A stretch of 56,483 nt of DNA, from the NCBI RefSeq assembly GCF_026130165.1, contig NZ_JAIHOM010000019.1:1-56483 (forward strand). The letters run 5' to 3'. The stretch comes from Spirulina subsalsa FACHB-351. Lineage in GTDB: Bacteria; Cyanobacteriota; Cyanobacteriia; Cyanobacteriales; Spirulinaceae. The translations under genes and the position numbers were made by a program. The notes under the pieces are model-generated. The model worked only from the letters and a program-made list of their open reading frames with translations. It was not told the origin of the DNA and did no database searches. This document shows, in pieces, positions 9,675 through 18,287 of this stretch. Within the stretch, counting starts at the first letter, position 1. Each line of letters opens with the position of its first letter.

Positions 9675-10703
9675 ATGACCTTTGCTAAGTCTCTAGAATC
9701 TGTCTTAATTCCCCTGGGGGCGATTCTTTTCGCCTTGGTGTTATTCGGGTTGTTTTGTGCCTTTGCGGGGGCGAATCCTGTTGAGGTCTACCATTCGATT
9801 TATCGGGCGGCCTTTGGACAATGGAGTTCTTGGCAAAATACGCTGATTCGGGCTTCTCCGTTGATGTTAAGCGCGCTCTGTACGGCTTTACCGGCCCGTT
9901 TAGGTTTGGTGGTGATTGGCAATGAGGGGGCGTTAGTGTTGGGGGGTTTGGGGGCGATTATTGCCGGGTTATCTTTGGGGGAAAGTTTGCCTCCTTGGGG
10001 GGTACAAACGGCGATGGCGTTGTTGGGGATGGTGTTTGGGGGGGTTTGGATTGCGTTGGTGGGATTTTTGCGCCATTACCGGGGGGTGAATGAGACGATT
10101 AGTAGTTTGTTGATGAATTATATTGCGATCGCCCTCCTCAATCATTTAGTCGAAGGCCCGATGCGGGACCCCTCCTCCCTCAATAAGCCCTCCACCTTCC
10201 CCCTCGCTGTCCTCAATCGTCTCCCAGACCTCCCCGGCACCCGCATCCACTACGGTCTAATTTATGGCCTCGTGGCCTGTATCCTCGCCTATATTCTCAT
10301 TCAGCGCACCCCCTTCGGTTTTGCCGCCCGCACCACCGGAGGCAATATCCGCGCTGCTCAAATGGCTGGTTTACCCGTCGGGCGCTTAATCCTCATCATC
10401 TGCTTTTTAGCTGGGTCCTGTGCCGGATTAGCTGGGATGGTGGAAGTGGCAGCCGTTCACGGACGAGCCAATCAGTCCTTAAATGTGGGATATGGTTATG
10501 GGGGGATTTTAGTGGCCTTTGTGGCTCGTCATAACCCCTTAGCGGCCGCGTTGGTGTCGGTTTTATTGGGGGGGATTCTCGCCAGTGGGGGCATTTTACA
10601 GCGTGTCCATGATCTCCCCGATGCCACGGTGTTAGTCTTTCAGGGGTTAGTGTTTTTAGTGGTTTTGTTTAGTGAGTCTCTTTATCAGAAAGAGGGAGTT
10701 TGA
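9675..10703 (+). CDS. ABC transporter permease, nucleoside/simple-sugar type
   Basis: A 342-residue permease of the BPD_transp_2 superfamily. It resembles the YufP/NupP subgroup, with LIRASPLMLSALCTALPARLGLVVIGNEGALVLGGLGA and the helix GRANQSLNVGYGYGGILVAFVARHNPLAA among its features. Such permeases normally work with a second permease, a duplicated ATPase and a lipoprotein (BMP) for nucleoside uptake. None of these is visible in the window, so it is either the last gene of a scattered set or an orphan. The base composition at 9,900-10,100 is strongly G-rich on the coding strand. Confidence 0.87.
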   Translation: MTFAKSLESVLIPLGAILFALVLFGLFCAFAGANPVEVYHSIYRAAFGQWSSWQNTLIRASPLMLSALCTALPARLGLVVIGNEGALVLGGLGAIIAGLSLGESLPPWGVQTAMALLGMVFGGVWIALVGFLRHYRGVNETISSLLMNYIAIALLNHLVEGPMRDPSSLNKPSTFPLAVLNRLPDLPGTRIHYGLIYGLVACILAYILIQRTPFGFAARTTGGNIRAAQMAGLPVGRLILIICFLAGSCAGLAGMVEVAAVHGRANQSLNVGYGYGGILVAFVARHNPLAAALVSVLLGGILASGGILQRVHDLPDATVLVFQGLVFLVVLFSESLYQKEGV

Positions 10704-10740
10704 GGGAGCGATAAAACCCCGTCCTCAAAGTTTAGGGGTC

Positions 10741-10926
10741 TTATCTTAACGGATCATGGTTTGGGGAGACGAGGAGGGGCAACTTGAGCGCCATTCCAGC
10801 CCATAGCCAATAATAAATATTAATGGGATCTGTATCGAGGGGATACCAGTATTGATTACAACTCACGAGGAGGACGAAAAGCCAAATCAGGAGGGCGTAT
10901 CCTTGGAGTTTGGGATCTAAAAGCGA
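10741..10926 (-). pseudogene. Severed C-terminal tail of the O-antigen-ligase-like gene
   Basis: Reading on past the TGA at 10927-10929 in the same frame gives 61 more codons. They include QGYALLIWLFVLLVSCNQYW and YPLDTDPINIYYWLWAGMAL, ending at TAA 10741-10743. The hydrophobic helix and the DP-rich motif look like the natural C-terminus of the upstream membrane protein. The gene therefore once ran from 12150 to 10741. This stretch probably has no translation start of its own. Confidence 0.75.
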
Positions 10927-10930
10927 TCAC
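10923..10930 (-). other. Mutated HIP1 octamer creating a stop codon
   Basis: On the minus strand the sequence is GTGATCGC. It differs from the HIP1 octamer GCGATCGC only by T for C at position 2. Restoring the C converts the stop TGA into CGA (Arg) and reopens the 61-codon tail. The direction C to T, at the first C of CGATCG, is what deamination of 5-methylcytosine would give. Confidence 0.6.
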
Positions 10931-12150
10931 CCTTGTTGGAACACAACCCAGCTTAACGTCACCACTACCCCTAGAAAACTCAGCAATCCCAACACCCCCA
11001 CCTCGAACAGTATTTTAGGGTAAAAGGTTTCCATCAGCTCTGTGGGGCCAAAAATTCGCGCCGCGTTGGTAGCACTCCCCAAACCATTCCCCAAGAATCC
11101 CGGATTTTGAGTCAACACCCAATTAAACTGATCCGTGACAAACTCGGTGGATAAAATAATAGAACTGACCACAATAAAAACAACGGCAAAAATCCCAAAA
11201 CCTTGAACATTTTTTGGGTTTTGTTTCCAATCGGGATGAACCACAAAGTAAGACAAAATGCTAATGGTCGGAACCAGTTTAATCGCTAAATCTTGCCCGG
11301 ATATTATACTAGATAACGTGAGAAAAGTCAAGGTCAAAAAACTAATCTTTTTCCAGTATTTATTAGGGTCACACCAAGCGCTAGCGGCCACCATAAACGC
11401 ACTGGAAATTAAGAACCAAGACCAATGCCAAGGGGAGGTAAAAGTGCCGGGTAAACGGATGATATTATGTTCAGGATTAAAGGCCACTGTTCCACCCACA
11501 AAGCATTTAGCCTCAAGAGTAGCCTTGAAAAGGTCTTGACCGACTAATCCCCTTGTTCCTTCACAAATTCCCGTTGTGAGTAGCCCATACTGGATGATAG
11601 CCAGTCCTGAGCAAATCAGGGCGAGGATGACAAATAAACGGCTAAAAAAATGTAGGTCTTTAACCTGACGTAAGAGCAGAGAACCCACCCCAATTAATGG
11701 GATATAGCCAATCCAGGTCTTTAAGCCTATCAACCCCATGAGGATAGGGATTCCGTCCTGATCCCCGGGTAAGATTTGCTGGGCTAAATTGACAGTAATT
11801 AGGGTTAATAAACTGAAGCAAAAAAGGATAGTGATTGACCATCGTAGCGGTTTAGGAATACTGACAGGATTGGTTTCTTTTCGGTGAACATTAATTAAGC
11901 CAATTAAAGCAGGAAAGTAGAGAAAATCTTTTAAAAATGTACTCCCTACATTACCCGATAAAACTTGATAGGTAATTGTTCCCGCAAAAGGAAGATAGAT
12001 CAGCAAGAGAATAAAAGCGGTTCGCGGGTACTGGAAGGATAAAATACAAACCAGAACAAGACCGCCTAAAATGGCAAAGGAAGGCTGAAAGACGGCCAGA
12101 ATTAAGAGAGCAAGGCTGAGGATAATGATGAGCCATTGAGCTTTTTTCAT
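10927..12150 (-). CDS. O-antigen-ligase/Wzy-like membrane protein (HpsL-like), truncated
   Basis: A 407-residue polytopic protein with about ten hydrophobic helices and a large loop containing GTFTSPWHWSWFLISSAF. A C-terminal motif NPGFLGNGLGSATNAARIFG is also present. These blocks recall cyanobacterial O-antigen ligase-like proteins such as those tied to hormogonium polysaccharide (HpsL). Such proteins are thought to polymerise or transfer exopolysaccharide in the cytoplasmic membrane. The frame ends at a TGA that interrupts what looks like the native C-terminus, so the product lacks about 61 residues including the final membrane helix. It may still be partly functional. The family call is moderate and the polysaccharide role is inference. 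Confidence 0.7.
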   Translation of the reverse strand: MKKAQWLIIILSLALLILAVFQPSFAILGGLVLVCILSFQYPRTAFILLLIYLPFAGTITYQVLSGNVGSTFLKDFLYFPALIGLINVHRKETNPVSIPKPLRWSITILFCFSLLTLITVNLAQQILPGDQDGIPILMGLIGLKTWIGYIPLIGVGSLLLRQVKDLHFFSRLFVILALICSGLAIIQYGLLTTGICEGTRGLVGQDLFKATLEAKCFVGGTVAFNPEHNIIRLPGTFTSPWHWSWFLISSAFMVAASAWCDPNKYWKKISFLTLTFLTLSSIISGQDLAIKLVPTISILSYFVVHPDWKQNPKNVQGFGIFAVVFIVVSSIILSTEFVTDQFNWVLTQNPGFLGNGLGSATNAARIFGPTELMETFYPKILFEVGVLGLLSFLGVVVTLSWVVFQQG

Positions 12151-12390
12151 GAATTTTGCTAGAAGTGACGCCTAGGTTAATAATAATGTGCAAGGAGAGA
12201 GCAAGAGAGAGACGGTTCAACTTTGTTCTGACCTGTTTAAACTCGGTGAGAGCGGTTTGAGGAGAAGCTACAGGCAAAAAATTGACGATTCCGGATATCT
12301 TGCTTCTGGAGTAGCGGCAGAAGCGAGGCACAATTCACCCGGTGTTTGCTTTATGCTGTGGAGTGGAGATCCTACAAATGCCTGTGAACT

Positions 12391-13041
12391 ATGCTGTTGA
12401 AACCCGAAGCACGCACAAAATACGATAGCGGGAATGATGAGTTCTTCTATTCGGTTCCCCGCTTGGTGACTCATGTGGATGATCATTTTATTGACCAACT
12501 GACTCAACTCTATCGAGAACGCTTAAAACCCAACAGTCGTATTCTGGATTTGATGAGTAGTTGGGTGTCTCATTTACCGGATGAGGTGGAATTTGCTCAT
12601 GTTGAGGGCCACGGGATGAATGAGGAGGAGTTGCGGAAAAATCCGCGACTGAATCATTATTTTGTGCAGAATTTAAATAGTACCCATCAACTCCCCTTAG
12701 CCGATGGGGACTTTGATGCGGTGTTAATCTGTGTGTCGGTGCAGTATTTGCAATATCCCGAAATTGTCTTAAGTGAAGTTTGTCGCATTTTAAAACCGGG
12801 GGGATTGTTGATTATCAGCTTTTCTAACCGGATGTTTTATCAAAAGGCGATCGCCGCTTGGCGGGATAATAGCGAAATGGGGCGGGTGGCTTTAGTTAAG
12901 GCTTATCTTAAAGCCATTTCTGGGTTTAATGAACCGGAGGTGATTATTCAACGTTCTGAACTCCCCAGTTTCCTACAAATGTTAGGCATGGGAGGACAAG
13001 ATCCCTTTTATGCGGTTATTGCAGAACGCAAGGTGGAGTGA
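12391..13041 (+). CDS. Class I SAM-dependent methyltransferase
   Basis: A 216-residue protein with a Rossmann-type methyltransferase core. SRILDLMSSWVSHLP is motif I (its glycine-rich turn is degenerate). LADGDFDAVLICVSVQYLQYP is motif II with the acidic turn, and CRILKPGGLLIISFSNRMF is motif III. The ILDLMSS-type start is seen in cyanobacterial proteins annotated only as methyltransferases. It is soluble. It diverges from the O-antigen-ligase-like gene with 240 bp between them. The substrate is unknown. Confidence 0.82.
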   Translation: MLLKPEARTKYDSGNDEFFYSVPRLVTHVDDHFIDQLTQLYRERLKPNSRILDLMSSWVSHLPDEVEFAHVEGHGMNEEELRKNPRLNHYFVQNLNSTHQLPLADGDFDAVLICVSVQYLQYPEIVLSEVCRILKPGGLLIISFSNRMFYQKAIAAWRDNSEMGRVALVKAYLKAISGFNEPEVIIQRSELPSFLQMLGMGGQDPFYAVIAERKVE

Positions 13042-13160
13042 GGGAATCGATAATTAGGGTCTTTCGTCGGGAATTATGAAACAGTGGATTGTCCATGATG
13101 ATCACTTGTCCCGGTTCTAGGTTTGACCATAAAAATTTAGCCAACTAGGACTCAATTAGG
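13042..13160 (-). pseudogene. Relic resembling an IS630-family transposase C-terminal part
   Basis: On the minus strand a short open frame reads LEPGQVIIMDNPLFHNSRRK. This resembles the second DDE block of IS630/Tc1-type transposases (typically PGQ-V-MDNA-FHKS). The frame has no start and no third catalytic residue, so it is a fragment. The match is by eye over about 20 residues. A TauD-type dioxygenase fragment is the alternative. Confidence 0.4.
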
Positions 13161-13440
13161 CGATCGCCCTAAGTAAGGAAGAGGATTTTTGCTCCTTGGA
13201 GTTGTCGAGCCAGTCTTTGAAATAAGTAACTAACCATCCGTAGGTTGGGTGAAGCGAAGCGCAACCCAACACCCCTAATCAAGAGATAAACCTTCACCTC
13301 CCCAACCCAGAAACCGGGTTTCTGTTCAGAAGTAGCGAGACAACCAAGGAGTGCAAGAAACTCGGTTTCTCCGTGACCCAATTTTTTTGGTATCTTGAGA
13401 ACAACTTGAATCGTCCTGTTGCCCGATTTTTCAAACCTCC
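13161..13440. repeat. Non-coding stretch with two cyanobacterial palindromic repeats
   Basis: Around 13241-13275 there is an inverted repeat with GTTGGGT and ACCCAAC arms around GAAGCGAAGCGC. Around 13305-13325 there is AGAAACCGGGTTTCT, a self-complementary block. Variants of the latter recur at 18650, 19727, 43365 and 43415. I see no gene here. The DNA immediately upstream of 13441 should hold the promoter of the NACHT gene, but no convincing -35/-10 pair stands out. Confidence 0.5.
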
Positions 13441-15384
13441 ATGAACCCCTCTCACCTGCTCAGACTGAACCAAAGACTCCTAGCGGGAACAGCCATCCTA
13501 GGCATAGGTGCCATAGTCACTGGAGCCTTAAGCAACCCAGTTTTTGCACTGGGAACCAATGTCACCTACGGTCTGATTGTCAATAACTTAGGGACCTTAG
13601 CCGATAAACTGCGTAACAGTGGCAGTATTTTGCGCAACGAAGACATCGCTAAAGCCGCAGGCCGCGCCGTAGCCAAAACTTTGGAGGAACAAGTTAGCCC
13701 CCACTATCGGGACATTCAAGGCTCGTTAGACGATTTCGCCACTAAAATCGAGGAGTATTGGGTACAATGGGCCGAGGAAACCCAAGATTTGGCACTGTTT
13801 GGGAGGTTACAAGAAGACCAGTTACATCAGGTTTTTGCCCAAGCTCCGGAGAATTTTGGCAATTATCAGGTCCTACCCCTAGAGGAATGGCGGGAGGTGG
13901 TGACGTGGTTATTCCAACAGGGATGCAAGCAGGGGGTATTGCTCGATACCCTCGACAGTTATCAGGATGTCATCGAGGAGTTAACCGGAGAATTAGCGGC
14001 GAACTTCAATAAACACCTGCGCCAAGTCCTGAAAGATGATGCCAACAACGGGGGGAAAGCCTTTGTGGGGATGTTGTTTGACCTCCATGGGGCGACGTTG
14101 GCGAAAATTGATGAGATTCAGGAGTATTTACCGCAATTGGCGACCCGTGAGGATGTTTGTCGGGCTTTGCAGCAGTTGGAAACGGGGGTGCGGGATGAGT
14201 TGGTGCAAATTCGTGAGTTATTGCAGCAGTATTTAGAACCCAATCAGGCGCGTTTGCCGATTCCTCAAGATTGTGCCGCGTTTATTGAGGAAAGAACGCA
14301 GGATTTTGTCGGGCGGCGTTTTGTGTTTCAGGCGATTCAGGATTTTTTACGGGACAATCCGAAGGGCTATTTTGTCATTGAGGCTGATCCCGGTGTGGGT
14401 AAGAGTGCGATTATGGCGCGGTTGGTGCAGCTTTTTAAAGGGGGATGTTTAACCCATTTTAATATTCAATCTGATGGCATTAACACCCCTGAAAAGTTCC
14501 TCAGAAACATCTGTACCCAACTGGTTAACAGCTTTAATTTAAATAATGGTCGTTTACCGGAACACGCTACGGAAGATAGCAATGTCTTAGGGCATTTATT
14601 AGCAGAGGCAGCGAAGAAGCTTGGGCTGGGCAAAAAGTTGGTGGTGGTGGTGGATGCTTTGGATGAGGTGGATTCATCCCGACAAACTCCACGGACTAAT
14701 CTGCTATATTTGCCGGATGCTCTACCGAATCAGGTTTATTTCATTATGAGCAAGCGTCCACAGCCGTTGGATTTGCCGTTAAGTGATTATTTATTTCATT
14801 TTGATTTGATGCAGTATCCAGCGAAAAGCGCTGAGGATGCGCGGCATTATGCAGAAAAACGCTATGGGCGAAGTCCTCAGATTCAGGATTGGGTGACAGC
14901 GCGGCAATTAACATCGGAGCAATTTTTAACAAATTTGGTGGCTCGCAGTGAAAATAATTTCATGTATTTGCGCTATGTTTTGAGTGATATTGAGAAGGGA
15001 CTTTATGAGAGTGAAAGTCTGGAGAGTTTACCACAAGGCTTGAGACCATATTATCGGAGGCATTGGCGATGTATGGGAATGTTGGCTGACCCGTTCCCGA
15101 TTGATAAGGTGCGCACGATTTATGTGTTGGCGTTGGTGCGGGAGGCGGTGTCTCGGCGGTTGTTGGCGGAGTTGACGGAGTTGGCAGAATATCAACTGCG
15201 GCCGATTTTGCGGGAGTGGGAACAGTTTTTGCGGTTGCAGTCGGTGGCGGGAGATACGCGCTACACGATTTATCATGCTTCTTTTAGCGATTTTCTGCGG
15301 GAGGAGGCTGAGGAGTCGGGGGTGAATTTGGAGGATATTAAACGCCGCATTGCTGACAATTTCAGTAAAGGAGCGCCGCTATGA
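13441..15384 (+). CDS. Membrane-anchored NACHT-type STAND ATPase
   Basis: A 647-residue protein. Residues 13-37 form a single hydrophobic segment (LAGTAILGIGAIVTGALS) with positive charges before it. A helical region of about 270 residues follows, with no known motif. The NTPase then has Walker A EADPGVGKSAIM (about 316-327) and Walker B KLVVVVDALDEVD (about 400). A helical winged-type region runs to YTIYHASFSDFLREE. STAND proteins hold ADP until a sensor domain detects a signal, then oligomerise and activate an N-terminal effector. Here the sensor is in the next gene, whose ATG overlaps this stop (ATGA). Partner and role are inference. Confidence 0.85.
   Translation: MNPSHLLRLNQRLLAGTAILGIGAIVTGALSNPVFALGTNVTYGLIVNNLGTLADKLRNSGSILRNEDIAKAAGRAVAKTLEEQVSPHYRDIQGSLDDFATKIEEYWVQWAEETQDLALFGRLQEDQLHQVFAQAPENFGNYQVLPLEEWREVVTWLFQQGCKQGVLLDTLDSYQDVIEELTGELAANFNKHLRQVLKDDANNGGKAFVGMLFDLHGATLAKIDEIQEYLPQLATREDVCRALQQLETGVRDELVQIRELLQQYLEPNQARLPIPQDCAAFIEERTQDFVGRRFVFQAIQDFLRDNPKGYFVIEADPGVGKSAIMARLVQLFKGGCLTHFNIQSDGINTPEKFLRNICTQLVNSFNLNNGRLPEHATEDSNVLGHLLAEAAKKLGLGKKLVVVVDALDEVDSSRQTPRTNLLYLPDALPNQVYFIMSKRPQPLDLPLSDYLFHFDLMQYPAKSAEDARHYAEKRYGRSPQIQDWVTARQLTSEQFLTNLVARSENNFMYLRYVLSDIEKGLYESESLESLPQGLRPYYRRHWRCMGMLADPFPIDKVRTIYVLALVREAVSRRLLAELTELAEYQLRPILREWEQFLRLQSVAGDTRYTIYHASFSDFLREEAEESGVNLEDIKRRIADNFSKGAPL
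15367..15373 (+). promoter_or_regulatory. Strong ribosome binding site at the NACHT/WD40 junction
   Basis: AAAGGAG lies 7 bases before the ATG at 15381, inside the last codons of the NACHT gene. It shows that the second frame is a genuine start, not a frameshift artefact. Confidence 0.75.
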
Positions 15385-17747
15385 TCACGGCTTTGGGTGA
15401 ATGGTTAAGGGAGCAGGATGCGGAAAAGCGTTTACATTTGTTGCGCCACCAGCCGAGTTATTTTGCGGATGTGGGAGAGGTGGAGCGGTTGCGGGATTGG
15501 TTGACGGATTTTGGGTTTTTGCAGCAGAAGTTGGAGGCGGTGGGGATTGTTGCGCTGATTAATGATTTTGATTTGGCGTTGCCGTTGTTGTCGGGTGAGG
15601 AGCAGGAAACGTTAAGTCTAATTCAGGGGGCGTTGCGTCTATCGGCTCATGTTTTAGAGCAGGATAAAACCCAATTGGCGGGGCAACTGTTGGGGCGGTT
15701 ATTGTCGTTTCCTCAGCCTGAAATTGTCGCGCTATTGGAACAGGCTAAACCAACCCAGGAAAATCCCTGGTTTCGTCCCCTCACTGCCAACCTCACCCCA
15801 CCCGGCGGGCCACTCATTCGCACCCTCACTGGGCATTGTGACTCGGTAATGGCTGTGGCCATTAGTGCTGATGGACAATGGGCAGTTTCTGGTTCATACG
15901 ATAACACCCTGAAAGTGTGGAATTTAGCGACGGGGGAAGCGGAACATACCCTCACCGGTCATAGTGCCTTGGTACAAGCCGTAGCCATCAGTGCTGATGG
16001 GCAAAGGGCCGTTTCGGGTTCAGGTGATAACACCCTGAAAGTGTGGAATTTAGCGACGGGGGAAGCAGAACGCGCCCTCACCGGTCATCGTAACCAAGTA
16101 TCTGCCGTAGCCATCAGTGCTGATTGGCAACGGGCGGTTTCGGGTTCAGAGGATAAGACGCTGAAAGTATGGAATTTAGTGACGGGAGAAGTGGAACACA
16201 CCCTCACCGGCCATAGTGAGGTGGTAATAGACGTAGCCATCAGTGCTGATGGCCAACGGGCGGTTTCTGGCTCATGGGATAAGACCCTGAAAGTATGGAA
16301 TTTAGTGACGGGGGAAGTGGAACGCACCCTCACCGGTCATAGTAACTCGGTAAATGCCGTAGCCATTAGCCCCGATGGGCAACGGGCGGTTTCGGGTTCA
16401 GGTGATAACACCCTGAAAGTGTGGAATTTAGCGACGGGGGAAGCAGAACGCACCCTCACCGGTCATAGTAACTTGGTAACAGGCGTAGCCATCAGTGCTG
16501 ATGGGCAACGGGCACTTTCTGGTTCAGATGATAATACCCTGAAAGTATGGAATTTAGTGACGGGAGAAGTGGAACACACCCTCACTAGTAGCTCACTGAC
16601 AGTCGTAGCCATCAGTGCTGATGGTCAACGAGTGGTTTCCGGTTCACATGATAGGACTCTGAAGGTGTGGAATGTAGCCCCAGGAGAAGCGAAACAAGCG
16701 AAACGCACCCTCACCGGTCATAGTAACTCGGTAAATGCCGTAGTCATCAGTGCTGATGGGCAACGAGCAGTTTCCAGTTCATGGGATAAGACCTTGATGG
16801 TGTGGAATTTAGCTACGAGGGAAGTTGAACGCACCCTTAACCTCACCGGTCATAGTGGCTCGATAACAAAGGTAGCCATCAGTGCTGATTGGCAACGGGC
16901 GGTTTCCGGCTCAATTGACAAGACCTTGCAAGTGTGGAATTTAGCTACAGGAGAACTAGAACGTATTCTCACCGGTCATCGTAGATCGATAACAGCGGTA
17001 GCCATCAGTGCTGATGGGCAACGGGCGGTTTCCGGTTCAGGGGATGATGTGTCCGGGTTAAGTGATGATATGAAGGTATGGAATTTAACCACAGGGAAAA
17101 TAGAATATACTCTCAAAGGTCATAGTGGCAAGGTAGACTACACGATCATCACCAGTTTTTATGGTGAACAGAAGATGGTTTACGGTTCAGTATTAGCCGT
17201 AGCAATTAGTGCTGATGGCAAAAAAATGGTTTCCGGTTCAAATGATAGAACCCTAAAGGTGTGGAATTTAGTAACAGAAAAAGTGGAACGTACCTTCACC
17301 CGCCGCCAAGCCTTCAGAAGGATTCTAAAGATGTGGAATTTGGCTACAGAGGAATCAACTCTAGTAGAGGAAGCAGAACATACCCTCACTGGGCATAGTG
17401 GCATGGTAACAGCCGTAGCCATCAGTGACGATAAGCAACGGGCGGTTTCTGGTTCACTAGATGAGACTCTGAAGGTGTGGAATTTAGTGACGGGGCAAAA
17501 TGAACGCACCCTCACTGGGCATAGTGGCATGGTAACAGCCGTAGCCATCAGCCCCGATGGGCAACGGGCGGTTTCCGGTTCATGGGATAACACTCTGATA
17601 GTGTGGAATTTAGCCACGGGGGAGGAAATCGCCAGTTTTACCGCTGAAGCATGGTTTAATGCTTGTGCCTTTGCCCCGGATGGAGTGACAGTGGTGGCGG
17701 GGGATAATAGGGGGCGGGTGCATTTTCTGCGGTTGGAGGGGCTGTGA
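15381..17747 (+). CDS. WD40 repeat protein, sensor half of a split STAND pair
   Basis: A 788-residue protein. The first 147 residues are helical (LLRHQPSYFADVGEVERLRD, then a leucine-rich part). They match the linker that sits between NTPase and propeller in fused NACHT-WD40 proteins. Fourteen to fifteen WD40 units of about 42 residues follow, consensus LTGH-x-VAISADGQRAVSGS-D-TLKVWNL-TGE. This is enough for two seven-bladed propellers. Units 7, 11 and 12 are irregular. The repeats are very similar in DNA, indicating recent duplication or conversion. There is no catalytic motif. It should bind the trigger or a partner and control the NACHT ATPase encoded just upstream. Confidence 0.88.
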   Translation: MITALGEWLREQDAEKRLHLLRHQPSYFADVGEVERLRDWLTDFGFLQQKLEAVGIVALINDFDLALPLLSGEEQETLSLIQGALRLSAHVLEQDKTQLAGQLLGRLLSFPQPEIVALLEQAKPTQENPWFRPLTANLTPPGGPLIRTLTGHCDSVMAVAISADGQWAVSGSYDNTLKVWNLATGEAEHTLTGHSALVQAVAISADGQRAVSGSGDNTLKVWNLATGEAERALTGHRNQVSAVAISADWQRAVSGSEDKTLKVWNLVTGEVEHTLTGHSEVVIDVAISADGQRAVSGSWDKTLKVWNLVTGEVERTLTGHSNSVNAVAISPDGQRAVSGSGDNTLKVWNLATGEAERTLTGHSNLVTGVAISADGQRALSGSDDNTLKVWNLVTGEVEHTLTSSSLTVVAISADGQRVVSGSHDRTLKVWNVAPGEAKQAKRTLTGHSNSVNAVVISADGQRAVSSSWDKTLMVWNLATREVERTLNLTGHSGSITKVAISADWQRAVSGSIDKTLQVWNLATGELERILTGHRRSITAVAISADGQRAVSGSGDDVSGLSDDMKVWNLTTGKIEYTLKGHSGKVDYTIITSFYGEQKMVYGSVLAVAISADGKKMVSGSNDRTLKVWNLVTEKVERTFTRRQAFRRILKMWNLATEESTLVEEAEHTLTGHSGMVTAVAISDDKQRAVSGSLDETLKVWNLVTGQNERTLTGHSGMVTAVAISPDGQRAVSGSWDNTLIVWNLATGEEIASFTAEAWFNACAFAPDGVTVVAGDNRGRVHFLRLEGL

Positions 17748-18009
17748 GCAACCCGGTTAGATCAGCCTGGGGAAAAACCGGCAACCCCCAGCAACCCGCT
17801 TGACCATCGTGGGGCGCAAGCGTTCCCTCCCTCCGAATCACCAACCCGACAGCTATAATGGCGAAAAAACAACTGTCTGGAGAGATGCAAATCCCCTTAA
17901 ACAAACAACAAAAAGACTTTTTACCCAGTAAAGGCGAAAAACTTTTGTGCCTCCGGCAGGCTTACGCCAACGCCCCCACACCCATCAAATCCACAACCCA
18001 ATTCCTCAA
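17544..18009 (+). repeat. Direct repeat, copy 1: WD40 gene tail plus its 3' flank
   Basis: The last 68 codons of the WD40 gene and the next about 260 bp recur in diverged form at 19520-19925. Shared non-coding landmarks include GACAGCTATAATGGCGAAAA, CCCCTTAAACAAACAACAA and CACCCATCAAATCCA. The two copies bracket the ParD/ParE and retropepsin-like genes. Confidence 0.8.
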
Positions 18010-18035
18010 TTAAATTAATCTCTATGTGAGCCACC

Positions 18036-18287
18036 ATGAGTTTATCCCTGACACCAGAAATTGAACAACGCATTGCCCATCAATTAAATCGGGGAGGCTA
18101 CCAGTCAGCAGATGAACTGATATTAGCCGCCTTGGAACTATTAGACAAAAGAGAACAATATCTAGCCGAACTGCGCCAACAAATCGAAATCGGAGAAAGC
18201 CAAATTCAACAAGGAAAAGTTACAGAGGGAGAACTTGTATTTAATCGACTGCTGAACCGCTTACAGCAACAAACTGAAGATTCCTGA
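18036..18287 (+). CDS. ParD-like type II antitoxin
   Basis: An 83-residue protein beginning MSLSLTPEIEQRIAHQLNRG. A ribbon-helix-helix-like N-terminus is followed by the ParD-type segment YQSADELILAALELLDKREQ and a long C-terminal helix that would wrap the toxin. Its stop overlaps the start of the toxin frame by one base (TGATG), the classic toxin-antitoxin arrangement. The antitoxin is intact although the toxin is broken. A related, frameshifted copy is at 54654. Confidence 0.85.
   Translation: MSLSLTPEIEQRIAHQLNRGGYQSADELILAALELLDKREQYLAELRQQIEIGESQIQQGKVTEGELVFNRLLNRLQQQTEDS

Noticed and set aside
9675-10703. Possible complete nucleoside ABC transporter operon
   Set aside because: Only one permease is present; no ATPase, second permease or binding protein is encoded on either side.
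12188-12400. Short + strand frame (70 codons) between the ligase-like and methyltransferase genes
   Set aside because: Low-complexity composition, no motif and overlap with the probable divergent promoter region.
15713-17617. Antisense open frames across the WD40 gene with repeated VTKFHTFRVLSSEPETA units
   Set aside because: They are mirror frames of the WD40 repeats, share their periodicity and have no start or ribosome binding site of their own.
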